This document shows, one piece after another, positions 9,787 to 21,286 of a DNA stretch of 36,029 nt. Location of the stretch: positions 1 through 36,029 of the forward strand of contig JAIFNL010000053.1 in the NCBI GenBank assembly GCA_020047755.1, in the 5' to 3' direction. The notes beneath the pieces were generated by a model. It did no database searches and was not told the origin of the DNA. It worked only from the letters and a program-made list of their open reading frames with translations. Both the position numbers and the translations under genes were made by a program. Source of the DNA: Bacteroidota bacterium. Lineage in GTDB: Bacteria > Bacteroidota > Bacteroidia > Bacteroidales > JAIFNL01. Numbering within the stretch: position 1 is the stretch's first letter; every line of letters starts with the position of its first letter.

Positions 9787-10566
9787 TCACGAATTTTTAT
9801 TTAACACTTCTTCAATAAACTCAAAAGAGGATAAAATATCTGCTTTGCCATTTCTAACAGCAATGGTATGTTCAAAATGTGCAGAATTTTTTCTGTCTTT
9901 TGTAGCCATAGTCCAACCATCTTCTAACTGAACTATTTCACGAGTCCCCATATTAATCATTGGTTCTATTGCAATAACAAGCCCCGAATGTAACTTTATG
10001 CCTTGCCCTCTTTTTCCATAATTTGGAACCTGAGGTTCTTCGTGCAATTTGCGACCTACTCCATGTCCTACCATTTCTCTAACAATAGAATAGCCCTCTT
10101 TGGTTACGTGTTCTTGAATTGCATAACTAACATCGCCCAGCCGTTTTCCAACCATTGCGTTTTCAATTCCTTTGTACAACGATTCCTTTGTAACTCGCAA
10201 AAGTTTTTCGTTTTTAGCGCTAATTTGTCCTATTCCGTAAGTGTAAGCCGAATCGCCATAAAAGCCATTCAATATTGCACCACAATCTACTGACACAATG
10301 TCCCCTTCACGAAGTTCGCGCTTTGATGGTAAACCATGAACAACTTGCTCGTTTATTGATATACATAAAGTATTAGGAAAGCCTCCATAATTTAAAAACC
10401 CAGGAATGCCACCATTATCACGAATAAATTCTTCAGCAATTTTGTCGAGTTTAATTGTAGAAACACCCGGCTTCATAAGCTTTGCTACTTCGCCGTGTGT
10501 TCTAGCAACTAACATATTGCTCAATCTAAGCAATTCTATTTCATCATCAGTTTTATAAAAAATCAT
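9787..10566 (-). CDS. map: type I methionine aminopeptidase
   Basis: [55 protein letters not shown]; secY-map-infA order. Confidence 0.97.
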   Translation of the reverse strand: MIFYKTDDEIELLRLSNMLVARTHGEVAKLMKPGVSTIKLDKIAEEFIRDNGGIPGFLNYGGFPNTLCISINEQVVHGLPSKRELREGDIVSVDCGAILNGFYGDSAYTYGIGQISAKNEKLLRVTKESLYKGIENAMVGKRLGDVSYAIQEHVTKEGYSIVREMVGHGVGRKLHEEPQVPNYGKRGQGIKLHSGLVIAIEPMINMGTREIVQLEDGWTMATKDRKNSAHFEHTIAVRNGKADILSSFEFIEEVLNKNS

Positions 10567-10588
10567 TCTTTAGTGTCCGCTTCTTTAG

Positions 10589-11929
10589 TTAAATAACAGA
10601 TGCGCCTGAACCTGAACGTCCTTTTATTCTTCCTGATTTCATAAGACCATCATAATGACGCATTAACAAATGACTTTCAATCTGTTGCAATGTATCAAGT
10701 ACTACCCCTACCAAAATCAACAGTGATGTTCCACCAAAAAATTGTGCAAAAGTACTGTTTACGTTTGCCATTTGTGCAAAGGCTGGCAATATTGCCACAA
10801 ATGCAAGAAATATAGAACCGGGTAAAGTAATACGAGACATTACGGTATCAAGAAATTCAACTGTCTTTTTACCAGGTTTTACGCCAGGAATAAATCCACC
10901 GTTTTTCTTCATGTCTTCAGCCATTTGCGTTGGATTTACTGTAATTGCAGTGTAAAAATAAGTAAATGCGATTACAAGTATTGCAAATGTGAAATTATAC
11001 CAAAATCCAGTAAAATCTGAAAATGCAGCTCCTATCGAACTCAATGCAGAAGCATCAAAGCTTGAAAACATCATAGGAATAAACATCAAAGCTTGTGCAA
11101 AAATGATAGGCATAACGCCCGCTGCATTCACTTTTAAAGGAATGTATTGTCTTACACCACCGTATTGTTTATTGCCTACTATTCGTTTAGCATACTGAAC
11201 AGGGATTCGTCTTGTACCTTGCACAAGCAATATAACTGCCATGAAGATAAAAAACAAAATTGCTATTTCAACCAAGAACATCACTAATCCGCCTCCAGCT
11301 TGCTCTAAACGAGATGCAAATTCACCAAACAAAGCAAAAGGAAGGCGAGCTATAATACCAATCATAATAATCAGTGAAATACCATTTCCGATTCCTTTAT
11401 CAGTAATCTTTTCACCAAGCCACATCACAAACATAGTTCCTGCTACTAAAATCAAAATTGATTCTAACATAAAGAATGTTTGTCCTAGTTTAATGGCACC
11501 TTCGGGTAATTGCGAAGTGAGTGTGTAGATATATCCAGGAGCTTGTCCAGCAGTAATAAGTACTGTCAGATAACGAGTGATTTGGTTTATTTTTTTTCTG
11601 CCGCTTTCTCCTTCTTTTTGCAACCTTTGGAAGTAAGGCACTGCCATACCTAAAAGCTGTATTACGATAGAAGCCGAAATATAAGGCATGATTCCAAGAG
11701 CAAAAATAGACGCATTACCAAAAGCACCTCCCGAAAACATGTTCAGAAGACCTAGTAATCCATCTTGTGTGCTATCTTGAAAAGTAGCCAAACCATCAGG
11801 GTCTATACCGGGCAATACAATTTGTGCACCAAGCCTGTAAATTAGCAAAAAAACTAAGGTACTGAGGATTCGTGATTTCAAATCCTCAATTTTCCAAATG
11901 TTTTTTATTGTTTCTATAAAACCTTTCAT
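10589..11929 (-). CDS. secY: preprotein translocase subunit SecY
   Basis: FRGxx-type SecY sequence: FSGGAFGNASIFALGIMPYISASIVIQLLG; 446 aa multi-TM; operon position. Confidence 0.97.
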   Translation of the reverse strand: MKGFIETIKNIWKIEDLKSRILSTLVFLLIYRLGAQIVLPGIDPDGLATFQDSTQDGLLGLLNMFSGGAFGNASIFALGIMPYISASIVIQLLGMAVPYFQRLQKEGESGRKKINQITRYLTVLITAGQAPGYIYTLTSQLPEGAIKLGQTFFMLESILILVAGTMFVMWLGEKITDKGIGNGISLIIMIGIIARLPFALFGEFASRLEQAGGGLVMFLVEIAILFFIFMAVILLVQGTRRIPVQYAKRIVGNKQYGGVRQYIPLKVNAAGVMPIIFAQALMFIPMMFSSFDASALSSIGAAFSDFTGFWYNFTFAILVIAFTYFYTAITVNPTQMAEDMKKNGGFIPGVKPGKKTVEFLDTVMSRITLPGSIFLAFVAILPAFAQMANVNSTFAQFFGGTSLLILVGVVLDTLQQIESHLLMRHYDGLMKSGRIKGRSGSGASVI

Positions 11930-11932
11930 TAT

Positions 11933-12379
11933 CTATAATTTTATTGCTTTTCCATTAACAGCTTCAATTAGTTCAACGGCTTTCTTTGAAAAAGAATGAG
12001 CAGTTACATCTAATTTTATGGTTAAAACACCATTTGCTAAGACTTTAACTAATTCGTTTTTATTAATCAACCCATGTTGTCTCAAAACTTCTTGGTTGAT
12101 TTCGCTTAGTTTGTTTTTCTCAGCAAGCTCTTGTAATGTACTAATATTAATGGCTTTATATTCTACTCTGTTGATATTTCTAAAACCGAATTTTGGAACA
12201 CGTCTTTGCAAAGGCATTTGACCTCCTTCAAAACCGATTTTCTTAGAATATCCTGAGCGAGATTTTGCTCCTTTGTGCCCTCTTGTAGAGGTACCGCCTT
12301 TACCAGAACCTTGACCTCTACCAATACGTTTGCGGGCTTTGGTCGAACCTTTCGCGGGTGTTAAATTACTTAAATCCAT
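11933..12379 (-). CDS. rplO: 50S ribosomal protein L15
   Basis: [29 protein letters not shown]...[17 protein letters not shown]. Confidence 0.97.
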   Translation of the reverse strand: MDLSNLTPAKGSTKARKRIGRGQGSGKGGTSTRGHKGAKSRSGYSKKIGFEGGQMPLQRRVPKFGFRNINRVEYKAINISTLQELAEKNKLSEINQEVLRQHGLINKNELVKVLANGVLTIKLDVTAHSFSKKAVELIEAVNGKAIKL

Positions 12380-12398
12380 ATCTTAAAAAAAATATATC

Positions 12399-12575
12399 TT
12401 AAATTTCTTCTACAACAACTAAATGCTGTACTTTACTAATCATACCTAAAATTTGAGGAGTTGCTTCTTGTTCAGAAACAGAGCTTACTTTACCTAAGCC
12501 TAATGCTTGTAAAGTTCTTTTTTGGCGCAATGTACTCCCTATTTTACTTCTTGTTTGTTTTACTCTAACTTTCAT
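12399..12575 (-). CDS. rpmD: 50S ribosomal protein L30
   Basis: 58-aa ORF not in the supplied track: MKVRVKQTRSKIGSTLRQKRTLQALGLGKVSSVSEQEATPQILGMISKVQHLVVVEEI*. Confidence 0.94.
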   Translation of the reverse strand: MKVRVKQTRSKIGSTLRQKRTLQALGLGKVSSVSEQEATPQILGMISKVQHLVVVEEI

Positions 12576-12600
12576 ATCTTAAGAATTGTTTTTGGGAAAA

Positions 12601-13116
12601 TTAACCATGAAAAACTTTATCAACAGAAATGTTTCTGTGTACAGCAACAGTTCTTGGATCGCGCAAATTCACTAATGCCTCGAAAGTAGCTTTCACTAAG
12701 TTGTGAGGGTTTGATGAGCCTTTTGATTTTGCCAAAACGTCGGTAATACCTACGCTTTCCAAAACCGCGCGCATTGCACCACCGGCTTTTACACCAGTAC
12801 CATGCGAAGCAGGAATGATAAGCACTCTTGCACCACCGTATTTAGCTACCTGCTCGTGAGGAATTGTTCCTTTGAAAATAGGTACTTTTATCAGGTTTTT
12901 CTTAGCATCTTCAACACCTTTTGCAATAGCAGTAGTTACTTCGCTTGCTTTACCCAAACCATATCCTACGATACCGTTTTCGTCGCCAACCACAACTATA
13001 GCAGAGAAACTAAATGTACGTCCACCTTTTGTTACTTTTGTAACGCGATTTATAGCTACCAGTCTATCTTTTAGCTCTAACTCGCTTGTTTTAACTCTTT
13101 TTATACTTGCTGACAT
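12601..13116 (-). CDS. rpsE: 30S ribosomal protein S5
   Basis: [46 protein letters not shown]. Confidence 0.98.
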   Translation of the reverse strand: MSASIKRVKTSELELKDRLVAINRVTKVTKGGRTFSFSAIVVVGDENGIVGYGLGKASEVTTAIAKGVEDAKKNLIKVPIFKGTIPHEQVAKYGGARVLIIPASHGTGVKAGGAMRAVLESVGITDVLAKSKGSSNPHNLVKATFEALVNLRDPRTVAVHRNISVDKVFHG

Positions 13117-13122
13117 AGTTTC

Positions 13123-13482
13123 TTAGAATTTAAGTCCTCCTTCTCTGGCTGAATCAGCTAAGCTTTTCACTCTTCCGTGGTATAGAAAACCACCTCTGTC
13201 AAAAATAACATCAGAAATTCCTTTCTCTAATGCTTTTTTTGCAATAAGATCGCCCACTAATTTAGCTTGTTCAACTTTGTTAATATCTTTTTTATCTGAA
13301 ATTTCTTTGCTTAATGAAGAAGCAGATGCTATAGTAATACCACTTAAGTCGTCAATTACTTGAGCGAAAATATGTTTATTACTTCTGAACACAGAAAGTC
13401 TTGGTGCTTCAGCAGTTCCTTTCACATTTTTTCTGATTCTTCTTCGAATTTTCAATCGTCTTTCTTGCTTTTCTAAAGCCAT
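13123..13482 (-). CDS. rplR: 50S ribosomal protein L18
   Basis: [38 protein letters not shown]...[26 protein letters not shown]. Confidence 0.97.
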   Translation of the reverse strand: MALEKQERRLKIRRRIRKNVKGTAEAPRLSVFRSNKHIFAQVIDDLSGITIASASSLSKEISDKKDINKVEQAKLVGDLIAKKALEKGISDVIFDRGGFLYHGRVKSLADSAREGGLKF

Positions 13483-13502
13483 AATTCAAAAAATTTTAAA
13501 AA

Positions 13503-14054
13503 TTATACTGCTGCCGATTTTCCGGCTTTTCTTCTTAATTCTTCATCAACGAACTTAATACCTTTACCTTTGTAAGGTTCTGGTGGACGCATTGCACGTA
13601 TTTTGGCAGCAACCATTCCTAACAATTGTTTGTCATGGCTTTTCAAAACTACGATTGGGTTTTTTCTTTTTTCTGTAGTTGCCTCTAATTTAATTTCAGA
13701 GGGTATTTCAATAGCTATATTGTGAGAATATCCTAATGACATTTCCAAAATTTGTCCTTTGGCTTCGGCTCTGTAACCTACACCAACAAATTCTTGTTTG
13801 GTTTCGAAACCTTTAGAAACTCCTTCCACCATGTTAGCAATTAAAGCGCGATAAAGACCATGCATGGCTCTATGTCTTTTTTGATCGGTAGGACGTGAAA
13901 CGACAACAATGTTATTCTCTATTTCTATTGTAATATCTTTATCTACTTTCTGTTTTAGCTCACCAAGCTTTCCCTTAACGGTTACTTCATTATTATTGAT
14001 ACTAACGGTAACTCCGGCGGGTATGCTTATAGGTAATTTTCCAATTCTTGACAT
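13503..14054 (-). CDS. rplF: 50S ribosomal protein L6
   Basis: MSRIGKLPISIPAGVTVSI...PPEPYKGKGIKFVDEELRRKAGKSA. Confidence 0.98.
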   Translation of the reverse strand: MSRIGKLPISIPAGVTVSINNNEVTVKGKLGELKQKVDKDITIEIENNIVVVSRPTDQKRHRAMHGLYRALIANMVEGVSKGFETKQEFVGVGYRAEAKGQILEMSLGYSHNIAIEIPSEIKLEATTEKRKNPIVVLKSHDKQLLGMVAAKIRAMRPPEPYKGKGIKFVDEELRRKAGKSAAV

Positions 14055-14069
14055 TGTAAACTCCTTTTT

Positions 14070-14465
14070 TTAATATACATAACATAAAACTTCGCCACCG
14101 ATATTTAAGTTTTTCGCTTCTTTATTGGTCATTACACCTTGCGATGTAGTAAGAATTGCGATACCTAATCCGTTGATAACCCTCGGAAGCTCTTTTGACC
14201 CGGCGTATTTTCTTAGCCCCGGTTTACTAATTCTCTCTATTTTTTTTATTGCAGACACCTTAGTTTGTGGATGATATTTTAAGGCAATCTTTATATTGCC
14301 TTGTTTTCCGTCATCTTCAAATTTGTAACTTAAGATGTATCCTTTTTCGTGCAATATTTTTGTCATTTCACGCTTCAAGTTAGAGCCGGGTATTTCTACC
14401 ACTCTTTTTTTTGCCATCACGGCATTTCTTACTCGCGTTAAAAAATCTGCTATTGGATCTGTCAT
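14070..14465 (-). CDS. rpsH: 30S ribosomal protein S8
   Basis: MTDPIADFLTRVRNAVMAKKRVVEIPGSNLKREMTKILHEKGYI...GLGIAILTTSQGVMTNKEAKNLNIGGEVLCYVY. Confidence 0.98.
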   Translation of the reverse strand: MTDPIADFLTRVRNAVMAKKRVVEIPGSNLKREMTKILHEKGYILSYKFEDDGKQGNIKIALKYHPQTKVSAIKKIERISKPGLRKYAGSKELPRVINGLGIAILTTSQGVMTNKEAKNLNIGGEVLCYVY

Positions 14466-14523
14466 TTTTAAATTTGTTTGAGTTTCGATTAATGCAATCG
14501 TACTTTCAATTAAACATTATTTT

Positions 14524-14793
14524 TTACCAGCTGGCTTTTTTTACACCAGGTATTAAGCCTTTTGAGGCCATTTCTCTAAACGATATTCTACTGATTCCGA
14601 ATTGACGCATGTATCCTCTTGGTCTGCCGGTAAGTTTGCATCTGTTGTGCATTCTTATAGGATTTGAGTTTTTAGGAAGTTTTTGTAATCCTTCTGAATC
14701 GTTTTCTGCTTTTAATTTTGCTCTTTTTTCGGCGTATTTTTCAACAAGTTGTTTACGCTTTACTTCACGAGCTTTCATTGATTCTTTAGCCAT
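14524..14793 (-). CDS. rpsN: 30S ribosomal protein S14 (zinc-independent type)
   Basis: [40 protein letters not shown]; no CxxC pairs. Confidence 0.97.
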   Translation of the reverse strand: MAKESMKAREVKRKQLVEKYAEKRAKLKAENDSEGLQKLPKNSNPIRMHNRCKLTGRPRGYMRQFGISRISFREMASKGLIPGVKKASW

Positions 14794-14796
14794 TTC

Positions 14797-15354
14797 TTAA
14801 GATTGTTTTTTATTTTTGAATGGTACTCCAAATTCTCTTAACAAAGCATAACCTTCTTCATCAGTTTTTGCCGATGTAACAAAAGTTATATTCATACCTG
14901 TTATTTTGTCGATTTTGTCGATGTCTATTTCAGGAAAAATGATTTGCTCGGTTATACCTAATGTATAGTTGCCTTTTCCATCAAATTTATACGCTACACC
15001 TTTGAAGTCGCGAACGCGTGGTAATGAAACAGAAATAAGACGCTCTAAGAATTCATACATTGTGTTTTTGCGTAATGTAACTCTTGCGCCAATTGGCATT
15101 TTTCTACGAAGTTTGAAATTTGAAATATCTTTCTTCGACATGGTTTTTACGGCTTTTTGACCAGCTATGTTCGATAATTCTTCGATAGCTATGTCAAGAA
15201 GTTTTTTATCGGCAATTGCTCTACCCAAACCTTGGTTTAAAACAATTTTCTCCAAAGTAGGAACTTGCATTACGCTTTTATAAGCGAATTCCTCTTTTAG
15301 TCTTGGTACAATTTCTTGTTTGTACTTTCGCTTCAAATTTGGCGTGTACTCCAT
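14797..15354 (-). CDS. rplE: 50S ribosomal protein L5
   Basis: [40 protein letters not shown]...[29 protein letters not shown]. Confidence 0.98.
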   Translation of the reverse strand: MEYTPNLKRKYKQEIVPRLKEEFAYKSVMQVPTLEKIVLNQGLGRAIADKKLLDIAIEELSNIAGQKAVKTMSKKDISNFKLRRKMPIGARVTLRKNTMYEFLERLISVSLPRVRDFKGVAYKFDGKGNYTLGITEQIIFPEIDIDKIDKITGMNITFVTSAKTDEEGYALLREFGVPFKNKKQS

Positions 15355-15677
15355 TATTTAATCTCCTCTTTTGATTTTTTTGCGTAACGCACTAATTTAT
15401 TGTTGGCATTGAGTTTTCTACCTACTCTTGTAGGTTTGCCTTTAGAAGGATCTAAAAGCATCAAATTAGAAATATGCACTGATGCTTCTTTTTTGATGAT
15501 TCCTCCGTCTGGATATTGTGCATTTGGCTTAGTGTGTTTTGACATTAAGTTCACACCTTCAACTAATGCGCGGTTTGTTTCCACATAAATTTTAAGAACT
15601 TTGCCTTCTTGTCCTTTATATTCTCCACGCATAACTTGCACAGTATCGCCCTTTTTAATTTTTAATTTTTTCTGCAT
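15354..15677 (-). CDS. rplX: 50S ribosomal protein L24
   Basis: [41 protein letters not shown]; start at [11 protein letters not shown] (15677) preferred over the ORF start 15722, which overlaps rplN. Confidence 0.95.
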   Translation of the reverse strand: MQKKLKIKKGDTVQVMRGEYKGQEGKVLKIYVETNRALVEGVNLMSKHTKPNAQYPDGGIIKKEASVHISNLMLLDPSKGKPTRVGRKLNANNKLVRYAKKSKEEIK

Positions 15678-15693
15678 CGAAATAATCTTTAAA

Positions 15694-16059
15694 TTATAAT
15701 ACTTCAGGGGCGAGAGATACAATTTTCATGTATTTGTCTCTCAATTCGCGTGCAACAGGACCAAAGATACGTGTTCCTCTTATTTCGTCTGCTGCATTAA
15801 GTAATACTACTGCGTTGTCGTCAAAGCTAATGTACGAACCGTCTTGTCTTCTTACTTGCTTTTTAGTTCTCACAACAACAGCTTTTGTAACAGAGCCTTT
15901 TTTTACTCCGCTCGAAGGAATTACACTTTTAACAGCTACAACGATTTTATCGCCCACTGAGGCATATCTTCTTTTAGTACCTCCAAGTACTCTAATGCAA
16001 AGTACTTCTTTGGCACCACTGTTATCAGCTACTGCTAATCTCGATTCTTGTTGTATCAT
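15694..16059 (-). CDS. rplN: 50S ribosomal protein L14
   Basis: [44 protein letters not shown]. Confidence 0.98.
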   Translation of the reverse strand: MIQQESRLAVADNSGAKEVLCIRVLGGTKRRYASVGDKIVVAVKSVIPSSGVKKGSVTKAVVVRTKKQVRRQDGSYISFDDNAVVLLNAADEIRGTRIFGPVARELRDKYMKIVSLAPEVL

Positions 16060-16061
16060 TT

Positions 16062-16325
16062 TTATTTAGCCCTTTCTATAATTTCAACTAATCTCCAATT
16101 CTTCCTTTTGCTTAAAGGTCGAGTTTCCATTATTTTCACGGTGTCGCCCTCGTTACAAGTATTTTGTTCGTCGTGAGCAATAAATTTAGTTGTTTTTTTC
16201 ACAAATTTACCATACTTTGGGTGCTTTTCTTTTCTATGCACAGCCACAGTAATCGATTTTTGCATTTTTGTGCTCACAACTACACCAATACGCTCTTTTC
16301 TCAAGTTTCTAGTTGTATCTTCCAT
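16062..16325 (-). CDS. rpsQ: 30S ribosomal protein S17
   Basis: [48 protein letters not shown]. Confidence 0.97.
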   Translation of the reverse strand: MEDTTRNLRKERIGVVVSTKMQKSITVAVHRKEKHPKYGKFVKKTTKFIAHDEQNTCNEGDTVKIMETRPLSKRKNWRLVEIIERAK

Positions 16326-16329
16326 AACT

Positions 16330-16527
16330 CTATTCTCCTTTCATGTTTCTTTTGTGCAATTCTGTCATCAATCTTGCTATTAAACGACGGGCTTCCTTAA
16401 TTTTGTTGGGATTGTCTAAGGGAGTTATTGCATGGTTTAACTTCAACTTGCTAAGATGCGCTTTTGTATCTTCAATTTTATCAAACAAATCGTTTGTTGA
16501 AAGTTCTACTATTTCTGAATTCTTCAT
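16330..16527 (-). CDS. rpmC: 50S ribosomal protein L29
   Basis: [60 protein letters not shown]. Confidence 0.96.
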   Translation of the reverse strand: MKNSEIVELSTNDLFDKIEDTKAHLSKLKLNHAITPLDNPNKIKEARRLIARLMTELHKRNMKGE

Positions 16528-16537
16528 CGTTTATTTT

Positions 16538-16960
16538 TTAAGATTCAATGTAATCACGTCTTACAATAAATTTACAAGCAATCGGCAATTTTTGGGCTGC
16601 CAATCTTAATGCTTCTTTGGCAATTTCGAACGGAACACCTTCTGCTTCGAATAAAATTCGTCCGGGAGTAACTCTAGCTACGAATAATTCGGGAGCACCT
16701 TTACCTTTACCCATCCTTACTTCAGCCGGCTTTTTTGTAATCGGCTTATCGGGAAATATACGAATCCAAATTTGTCCTTCACGTTTCATGTGGCGTGTAA
16801 CTGCCTGACGAGCAGCCTCTATTTGCCTACCTGTGATCCAAGTTTGCTCAAGAGCCTTAATTCCGAAAGAACCGAAAGCCAATTGGTTTCCTCTTCCAGC
16901 ATTGCCCTTCATTTTGCCTTTTTGCTGCTTCCTGAATTTAGTCTTTTTCGGTTGTAACAT
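16538..16960 (-). CDS. rplP: 50S ribosomal protein L16
   Basis: [88 protein letters not shown]. Confidence 0.98.
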   Translation of the reverse strand: MLQPKKTKFRKQQKGKMKGNAGRGNQLAFGSFGIKALEQTWITGRQIEAARQAVTRHMKREGQIWIRIFPDKPITKKPAEVRMGKGKGAPELFVARVTPGRILFEAEGVPFEIAKEALRLAAQKLPIACKFIVRRDYIES

Positions 16961-16982
16961 TTTAATTAGTTTTTTTTATTGC

Positions 16983-17699
16983 CTATTTTCTTTTTCTTCT
17001 TGGACCTTTGTTGCTAGGTACACTAGCTTTTTGTTGTTGTTTTTTCAACCCAATGTTTGGCGAAAGGTCACGTTTGCCATAAACCTCACCTTTGCAAATC
17101 CAAACTTTGATACCAATAAGTCCAACTTTTGTAAGTGCTTCGGCAATCGAATAATCAATATCAGCTCTAAGCGTATGTAATGGAGTACGCCCTTCTTTGA
17201 ACATTTCCGAACGCGCCATTTCAGCTCCATTTAAACGTCCCGAAATAAGTACTTTCATACCTTCGGCACCCATTCTCATGGTAGAAGCAATGGCAGTTCT
17301 GATAGCTCTTTTGTAAGCAATTTTGCCTTCAACTTGTCGAGCAATATTATTTGCCACAATTACAGCGTCAAGCTCAGGTCTCTTAACTTCAAAGATGTTA
17401 ATTTGAACGTCCTTTTCTGTGATTGTTTTAAGTTCTTCTTTTAATTTATCTACTTCTTGACCGCCTTTACCTATAATGATACCTGGTCTGGCAGTATGAA
17501 CAGTAACAGTTATTAATTTTAAAGTTCTTTCGATAATAATTCTAGAGATACTTGCTTTAGCTAAACGAGTATTGAGATATTCTCTAATTTTAGTATCTTC
17601 AACTAATTTGTCGGCATATTTGTTTCCGCCGTACCAATTTGAATCCCATCCTCTGATGATTCCTAGCCTGTTACTGATTGGATTAGTTTTTTGTCCCAT
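16983..17699 (-). CDS. rpsC: 30S ribosomal protein S3
   Basis: [25 protein letters not shown]...KH-like [18 protein letters not shown]. Confidence 0.98.
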   Translation of the reverse strand: MGQKTNPISNRLGIIRGWDSNWYGGNKYADKLVEDTKIREYLNTRLAKASISRIIIERTLKLITVTVHTARPGIIIGKGGQEVDKLKEELKTITEKDVQINIFEVKRPELDAVIVANNIARQVEGKIAYKRAIRTAIASTMRMGAEGMKVLISGRLNGAEMARSEMFKEGRTPLHTLRADIDYSIAEALTKVGLIGIKVWICKGEVYGKRDLSPNIGLKKQQQKASVPSNKGPRRKRK

Positions 17700-17701
17700 T
17701 A

Positions 17702-18145
17702 TTACTTGGTTTGATTGTCTTGTGTATCTTCTTTATCTTCTCCAATTGAGTTAACGGCACTTCCTAAGATAAGAGTAACATGGTTAGATCTTTTTCTTAT
17801 TCTATGCGCTCTCCCTTGGGGTGCAGGTCTGAGTCTTTTCAGAACACGTGCAGAGTCAACAAAAATTTCTTTTACAAACAAACTTGCATTTTCCATTCTT
17901 GTTCCGTCGTTTTTAGTTTCCCAGTTGGCAATTGCTGACTTTAATAATTTTTCAAGTCTGTTTGATGCTTCCTTGGAACTAAATTTCAATATATCAAGTG
18001 CACTATTTACATCAACTCCTCTTATTTGGTCTGCAACTAATCTCATTTTTCTGGGTGATGTGGGGCAATTTCTTAAAACAGCAAAATATTTATTTTTTCT
18101 TTCTTCACTGGCTTGCTCCGCTCTTAGTCTTTTTTTTGAACCCAT
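17702..18145 (-). CDS. rplV: 50S ribosomal protein L22
   Basis: [51 protein letters not shown]...[24 protein letters not shown]. Confidence 0.97.
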   Translation of the reverse strand: MGSKKRLRAEQASEERKNKYFAVLRNCPTSPRKMRLVADQIRGVDVNSALDILKFSSKEASNRLEKLLKSAIANWETKNDGTRMENASLFVKEIFVDSARVLKRLRPAPQGRAHRIRKRSNHVTLILGSAVNSIGEDKEDTQDNQTK

Positions 18146-18170
18146 TTTGTTTAAATCTAATTAACGGTTA

Positions 18171-18440
18171 TTATTTATTTTTCTTTCCGCCATGGCCTCT
18201 AAACGTGCGAGTTGGAGCGAATTCTCCAAATTTATGCCCTACCATATTTTCAGTTACATATACGGGAATGAATTTATTTCCATTATGTACTGCTATGGTA
18301 TGCCCAACAAAGTCAGGAGATATTACGGAAGCTCTTGCCCATGTTTTAATTACAGATTTCTTGCCTGAGTCATTCATAGCAAGAACTTTTTTCTCTAGCT
18401 TATAATTAATAAAAGGGCCTTTTTTCAACGATCTACTCAT
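18171..18440 (-). CDS. rpsS: 30S ribosomal protein S19
   Basis: [19 protein letters not shown]...[39 protein letters not shown]. Confidence 0.98.
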   Translation of the reverse strand: MSRSLKKGPFINYKLEKKVLAMNDSGKKSVIKTWARASVISPDFVGHTIAVHNGNKFIPVYVTENMVGHKFGEFAPTRTFRGHGGKKNK

Positions 18441-18460
18441 TTTTCCTTTATTTTATCAGG

Positions 18461-19285
18461 TTATTTTTTTCTATTTTCAATGATGTATCTGCTAGAATAT
18501 TTATTAGGTCTTCTGGTTTTGTAACCTTTAGCTAATAAACCTTTGCGTGAACGTGGGTGTCCGCCTGATGATTTTCCTTCACCACCGCCCATTGGGTGAT
18601 CTACAGGGTTCATGGCAACACCTCTTACGTGAGGACGTTTTCCTTGCCAACGTACTCTACCGGCTTTTCCTGATTTTTCGAGGTTGTGCTCAGAGTTTGA
18701 TACTACTCCCATGGTTGCTTTACAAGTAACCAATACCATACGGGTTTCGCCTGAAGGCAGTTTTAAAATTGCGTATTTACCTTCTCTTGATGTAAGCTGA
18801 GCGTAAGTTCCGGCACTTCTTGCCATTACTGCGCCTTTGTTGGGTTTTAGTTCGATATTGTGAACCACACTACCAAGGGGTACATCGGATAAATACAACG
18901 AGTTTCCTACTTCTGGTGCAACACCTTTTCCTGAAATTACAGTTTGCCCTACTTGAAGTCCGTTGGGCGCGATGATATATCTTTTTTCACCATCGGCATA
19001 AAATAATAGTGCAATGCGAGCAGTTCTATTAGGGTCATATTCTATTGTTTTCACAACAGCAGGAATCCCTTCTTTGTCTCTCTTAAAGTCAATTACTCTA
19101 TATTTCCTTTTGTGTCCACCACCTATTTGACGCATGGTCATTCTACCTGTGTAGTTTCTTCCACCTGATTTTGATGTTCCGGTGGTTAACGACTTTTCAG
19201 GCACGTTTGTGGTAATTTCCGCAAAAGTACTTGCTATTTTATGTCTTTGACCGGGTGTTGTCGGTTTAATTTTTCGTACAGCCAT
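18461..19285 (-). CDS. rplB: 50S ribosomal protein L2
   Basis: [27 protein letters not shown]...[43 protein letters not shown]. Confidence 0.98.
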   Translation of the reverse strand: MAVRKIKPTTPGQRHKIASTFAEITTNVPEKSLTTGTSKSGGRNYTGRMTMRQIGGGHKRKYRVIDFKRDKEGIPAVVKTIEYDPNRTARIALLFYADGEKRYIIAPNGLQVGQTVISGKGVAPEVGNSLYLSDVPLGSVVHNIELKPNKGAVMARSAGTYAQLTSREGKYAILKLPSGETRMVLVTCKATMGVVSNSEHNLEKSGKAGRVRWQGKRPHVRGVAMNPVDHPMGGGEGKSSGGHPRSRKGLLAKGYKTRRPNKYSSRYIIENRKK

Positions 19286-19291
19286 TTTTTC

Positions 19292-19582
19292 TTAAATATT
19301 GCTATAAAAATCAATTGTCTCTCCCTTAGCTACTGTTATAATAGCTTTTTTAAATGCCTTCGTTTTTCCAGAAATAACTCCAGCTTTAGTAAATCTCGAT
19401 TTACTTTTACCTGCGTAACGAACTGTATTAACAGAATTTACTGTAACACCGTACATTTCTTCTACAGCCGAAGCTATTTGAAGTTTGTTTGCATCGTCAT
19501 TTACAATAAATCCGTAGCGATTAAGTTTTTCACCTAATTTAGTCATTTTTTCAGTTACGATGGGTTTTATTAAAATATCCAT
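19292..19582 (-). CDS. rplW: 50S ribosomal protein L23
   Basis: DILIKPIVTEKMTKLGEKLNRYGFIVNDDANKLQIASAVEEMYGVTVNSVNTVRYAGK. Confidence 0.97.
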   Translation of the reverse strand: MDILIKPIVTEKMTKLGEKLNRYGFIVNDDANKLQIASAVEEMYGVTVNSVNTVRYAGKSKSRFTKAGVISGKTKAFKKAIITVAKGETIDFYSNI

Positions 19583-19589
19583 GTCAAAA

Positions 19590-20225
19590 TTACTGTTTTT
19601 GGTTATATCTTTCTTCTAAAACTTTAACCGCGCTTTCAAACAACACTAAATTTTTAGCGTACAAAATACTGTATGTATTTAAGTCTGAAGCTGTTATTAC
19701 GTTCACGTCTTTCAAATTACGCGATGACAAATATATGTTTTTATTTTGGTCTGATAAAACAAAAAGTGATTTTTTATTTAATAAATTTAAATTAGAAGAA
19801 ATTCCTAATAAATCTTTTGTTTTTGGTTTATCAAAACTAAAATCTTCAACAACAAATATTGTGCTTTCTTTTACTTTGTATGAAAGAGCAGATAAGCGAG
19901 CCAAACTTTTCAATTTCTTGTTTAGTTTGAAGCTATAATCTCTCGGACGTGGTCCAAAAACCCGTCCACCGCCACGCAAAAGTGGAGATTTTGCGCTACC
20001 CATCCTTGCAGTTCCAGTACCTTTTTGACGTTTTACTTTTTTAGTACTTCTGTGTATCTCAGCGCGTTCTTTCGATTTGTGTGTACCTTGACGCTGATTA
20101 GCCAAATACTGTTTTACGTCTAAATAAATAGCATGGTCATTGGGTTCTATACCGAAAATAGTTTCTGCAAGATTGATTTTTCTTCCGGTTTCTTTTCCTT
20201 GTATGTTTAAAACATTTAATTCCAT
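19590..20225 (-). CDS. rplD: 50S ribosomal protein L4
   Basis: [68 protein letters not shown]. Confidence 0.97.
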   Translation of the reverse strand: MELNVLNIQGKETGRKINLAETIFGIEPNDHAIYLDVKQYLANQRQGTHKSKERAEIHRSTKKVKRQKGTGTARMGSAKSPLLRGGGRVFGPRPRDYSFKLNKKLKSLARLSALSYKVKESTIFVVEDFSFDKPKTKDLLGISSNLNLLNKKSLFVLSDQNKNIYLSSRNLKDVNVITASDLNTYSILYAKNLVLFESAVKVLEERYNQKQ

Positions 20226-20842
20226 TACTTCTCAATAATTAAATATGAACCTTTTGCACCGGGTACTGATCCTTTTAGTACCAATAAATTTTTGTCCGAA
20301 ATAATTTTCATTACACGAAGGTTGAGAACTTTTACGCGTTCGTTACCGGTTCTTCCAGCCATTCTCATTCCTTTGAAAACTCTCGATGGATGAGACGATG
20401 CACCAAGTGATCCGGGAGCACGCAATCTGTTGTGCTGACCGTGTGTGGCATCATTTACACCACTAAATCCATGACGTTTTACAACGCCTTGGAATCCTTT
20501 TCCTTTAGATGTTCCGATTACATCTAACCATTGGTTGCTACTGAAATAGTTTACATCAATAACATCACCTAATTTCCAGTTTTTCTCTTCGCCTACGAAT
20601 TCTATAACTTTCCTTTTGGGTGTTGTACCAGCTTTTTTGAAATGTCCTAGCTCGGGTTTTGTAGTATGTTTCTCTTTTTTGTCTTCAAAAGATAGTTGAA
20701 TGGCGTTGTAGCCTTCTTTTTCTTTCGATTTGATTTGAGTTACTACGCAAGGTCCTACTTCAATTACGGTACATGGAACATTTTTTCCGTTTTCGTCGAA
20801 AACAGAAGTCATTCCGATTTTTTTTCCTATTAGTCCTGGCAT
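20225..20842 (-). CDS. rplC: 50S ribosomal protein L3
   Basis: [52 protein letters not shown]...[17 protein letters not shown]. Confidence 0.98.
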   Translation of the reverse strand: MPGLIGKKIGMTSVFDENGKNVPCTVIEVGPCVVTQIKSKEKEGYNAIQLSFEDKKEKHTTKPELGHFKKAGTTPKRKVIEFVGEEKNWKLGDVIDVNYFSSNQWLDVIGTSKGKGFQGVVKRHGFSGVNDATHGQHNRLRAPGSLGASSHPSRVFKGMRMAGRTGNERVKVLNLRVMKIISDKNLLVLKGSVPGAKGSYLIIEK

Positions 20843-20900
20843 TTTTTGTTAATTTTTGTTGGCGGTTACGAACAATCATTCGCAACACAACGTTTACTTA

Positions 20901-21206
20901 TCAAACTTTAATCTCTACTTCAACACCGCTTGGCAATTCTAATTTCATTAGAGCGTCGATTGTTTTTGGTGTAGTGCTGTATATGTCAATCAATCTTTTG
21001 TATGACGAAAGCTCAAACTGCTCGCGTGATTTTTTGTTTACAAAAGTTGAGCGCAATACGGTGAAAATTCTTTTGTGTGTAGGCAAAGGAATTGGACCGC
21101 TTACTACTGCACCAGCTGCTTTCACAGTCTTAACAATCTTCTCGGCTGAATTATCTACCAAGTTATGGTCGTAAGATTTAAGTTTTATTCTTATCTTTTG
21201 ACTCAT
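20901..21206 (-). CDS. rpsJ: 30S ribosomal protein S10
   Basis: [75 protein letters not shown]. Confidence 0.98.
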   Translation of the reverse strand: MSQKIRIKLKSYDHNLVDNSAEKIVKTVKAAGAVVSGPIPLPTHKRIFTVLRSTFVNKKSREQFELSSYKRLIDIYSTTPKTIDALMKLELPSGVEVEIKV

Positions 21207-21245
21207 TTAATAAAACTTTAAATAGTGAATTTAGTTAAACTATAA

Positions 21246-21274
21246 ATTCCGGACTCTAAAAGAAGAGCCGGAAT
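21246..21274 (-). promoter_or_regulatory. strong hairpin in the fusA-rpsJ spacer
   Basis: ATTCCGG-a-CTCT-aaaaga-AGAG-CCGGAAT; 11 paired positions with a single bulged base, in otherwise AT-rich spacer. Confidence 0.55.
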
Positions 21275-21286
21275 ATTATTTTATTT

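Noticed and set aside
17715-18405. Plus-strand ORFs of 149 and 135 aa (17715-18164, 17998-18405)
   Set aside because: Antisense to rplV/rpsS, which are unambiguous; low-complexity hydrophobic translations are expected from antisense of AT-rich, Lys-rich genes.
20773-21174. 133-aa plus-strand ORF antisense to rplC/rpsJ
   Set aside because: Antisense to conserved ribosomal genes; no protein-like signature.
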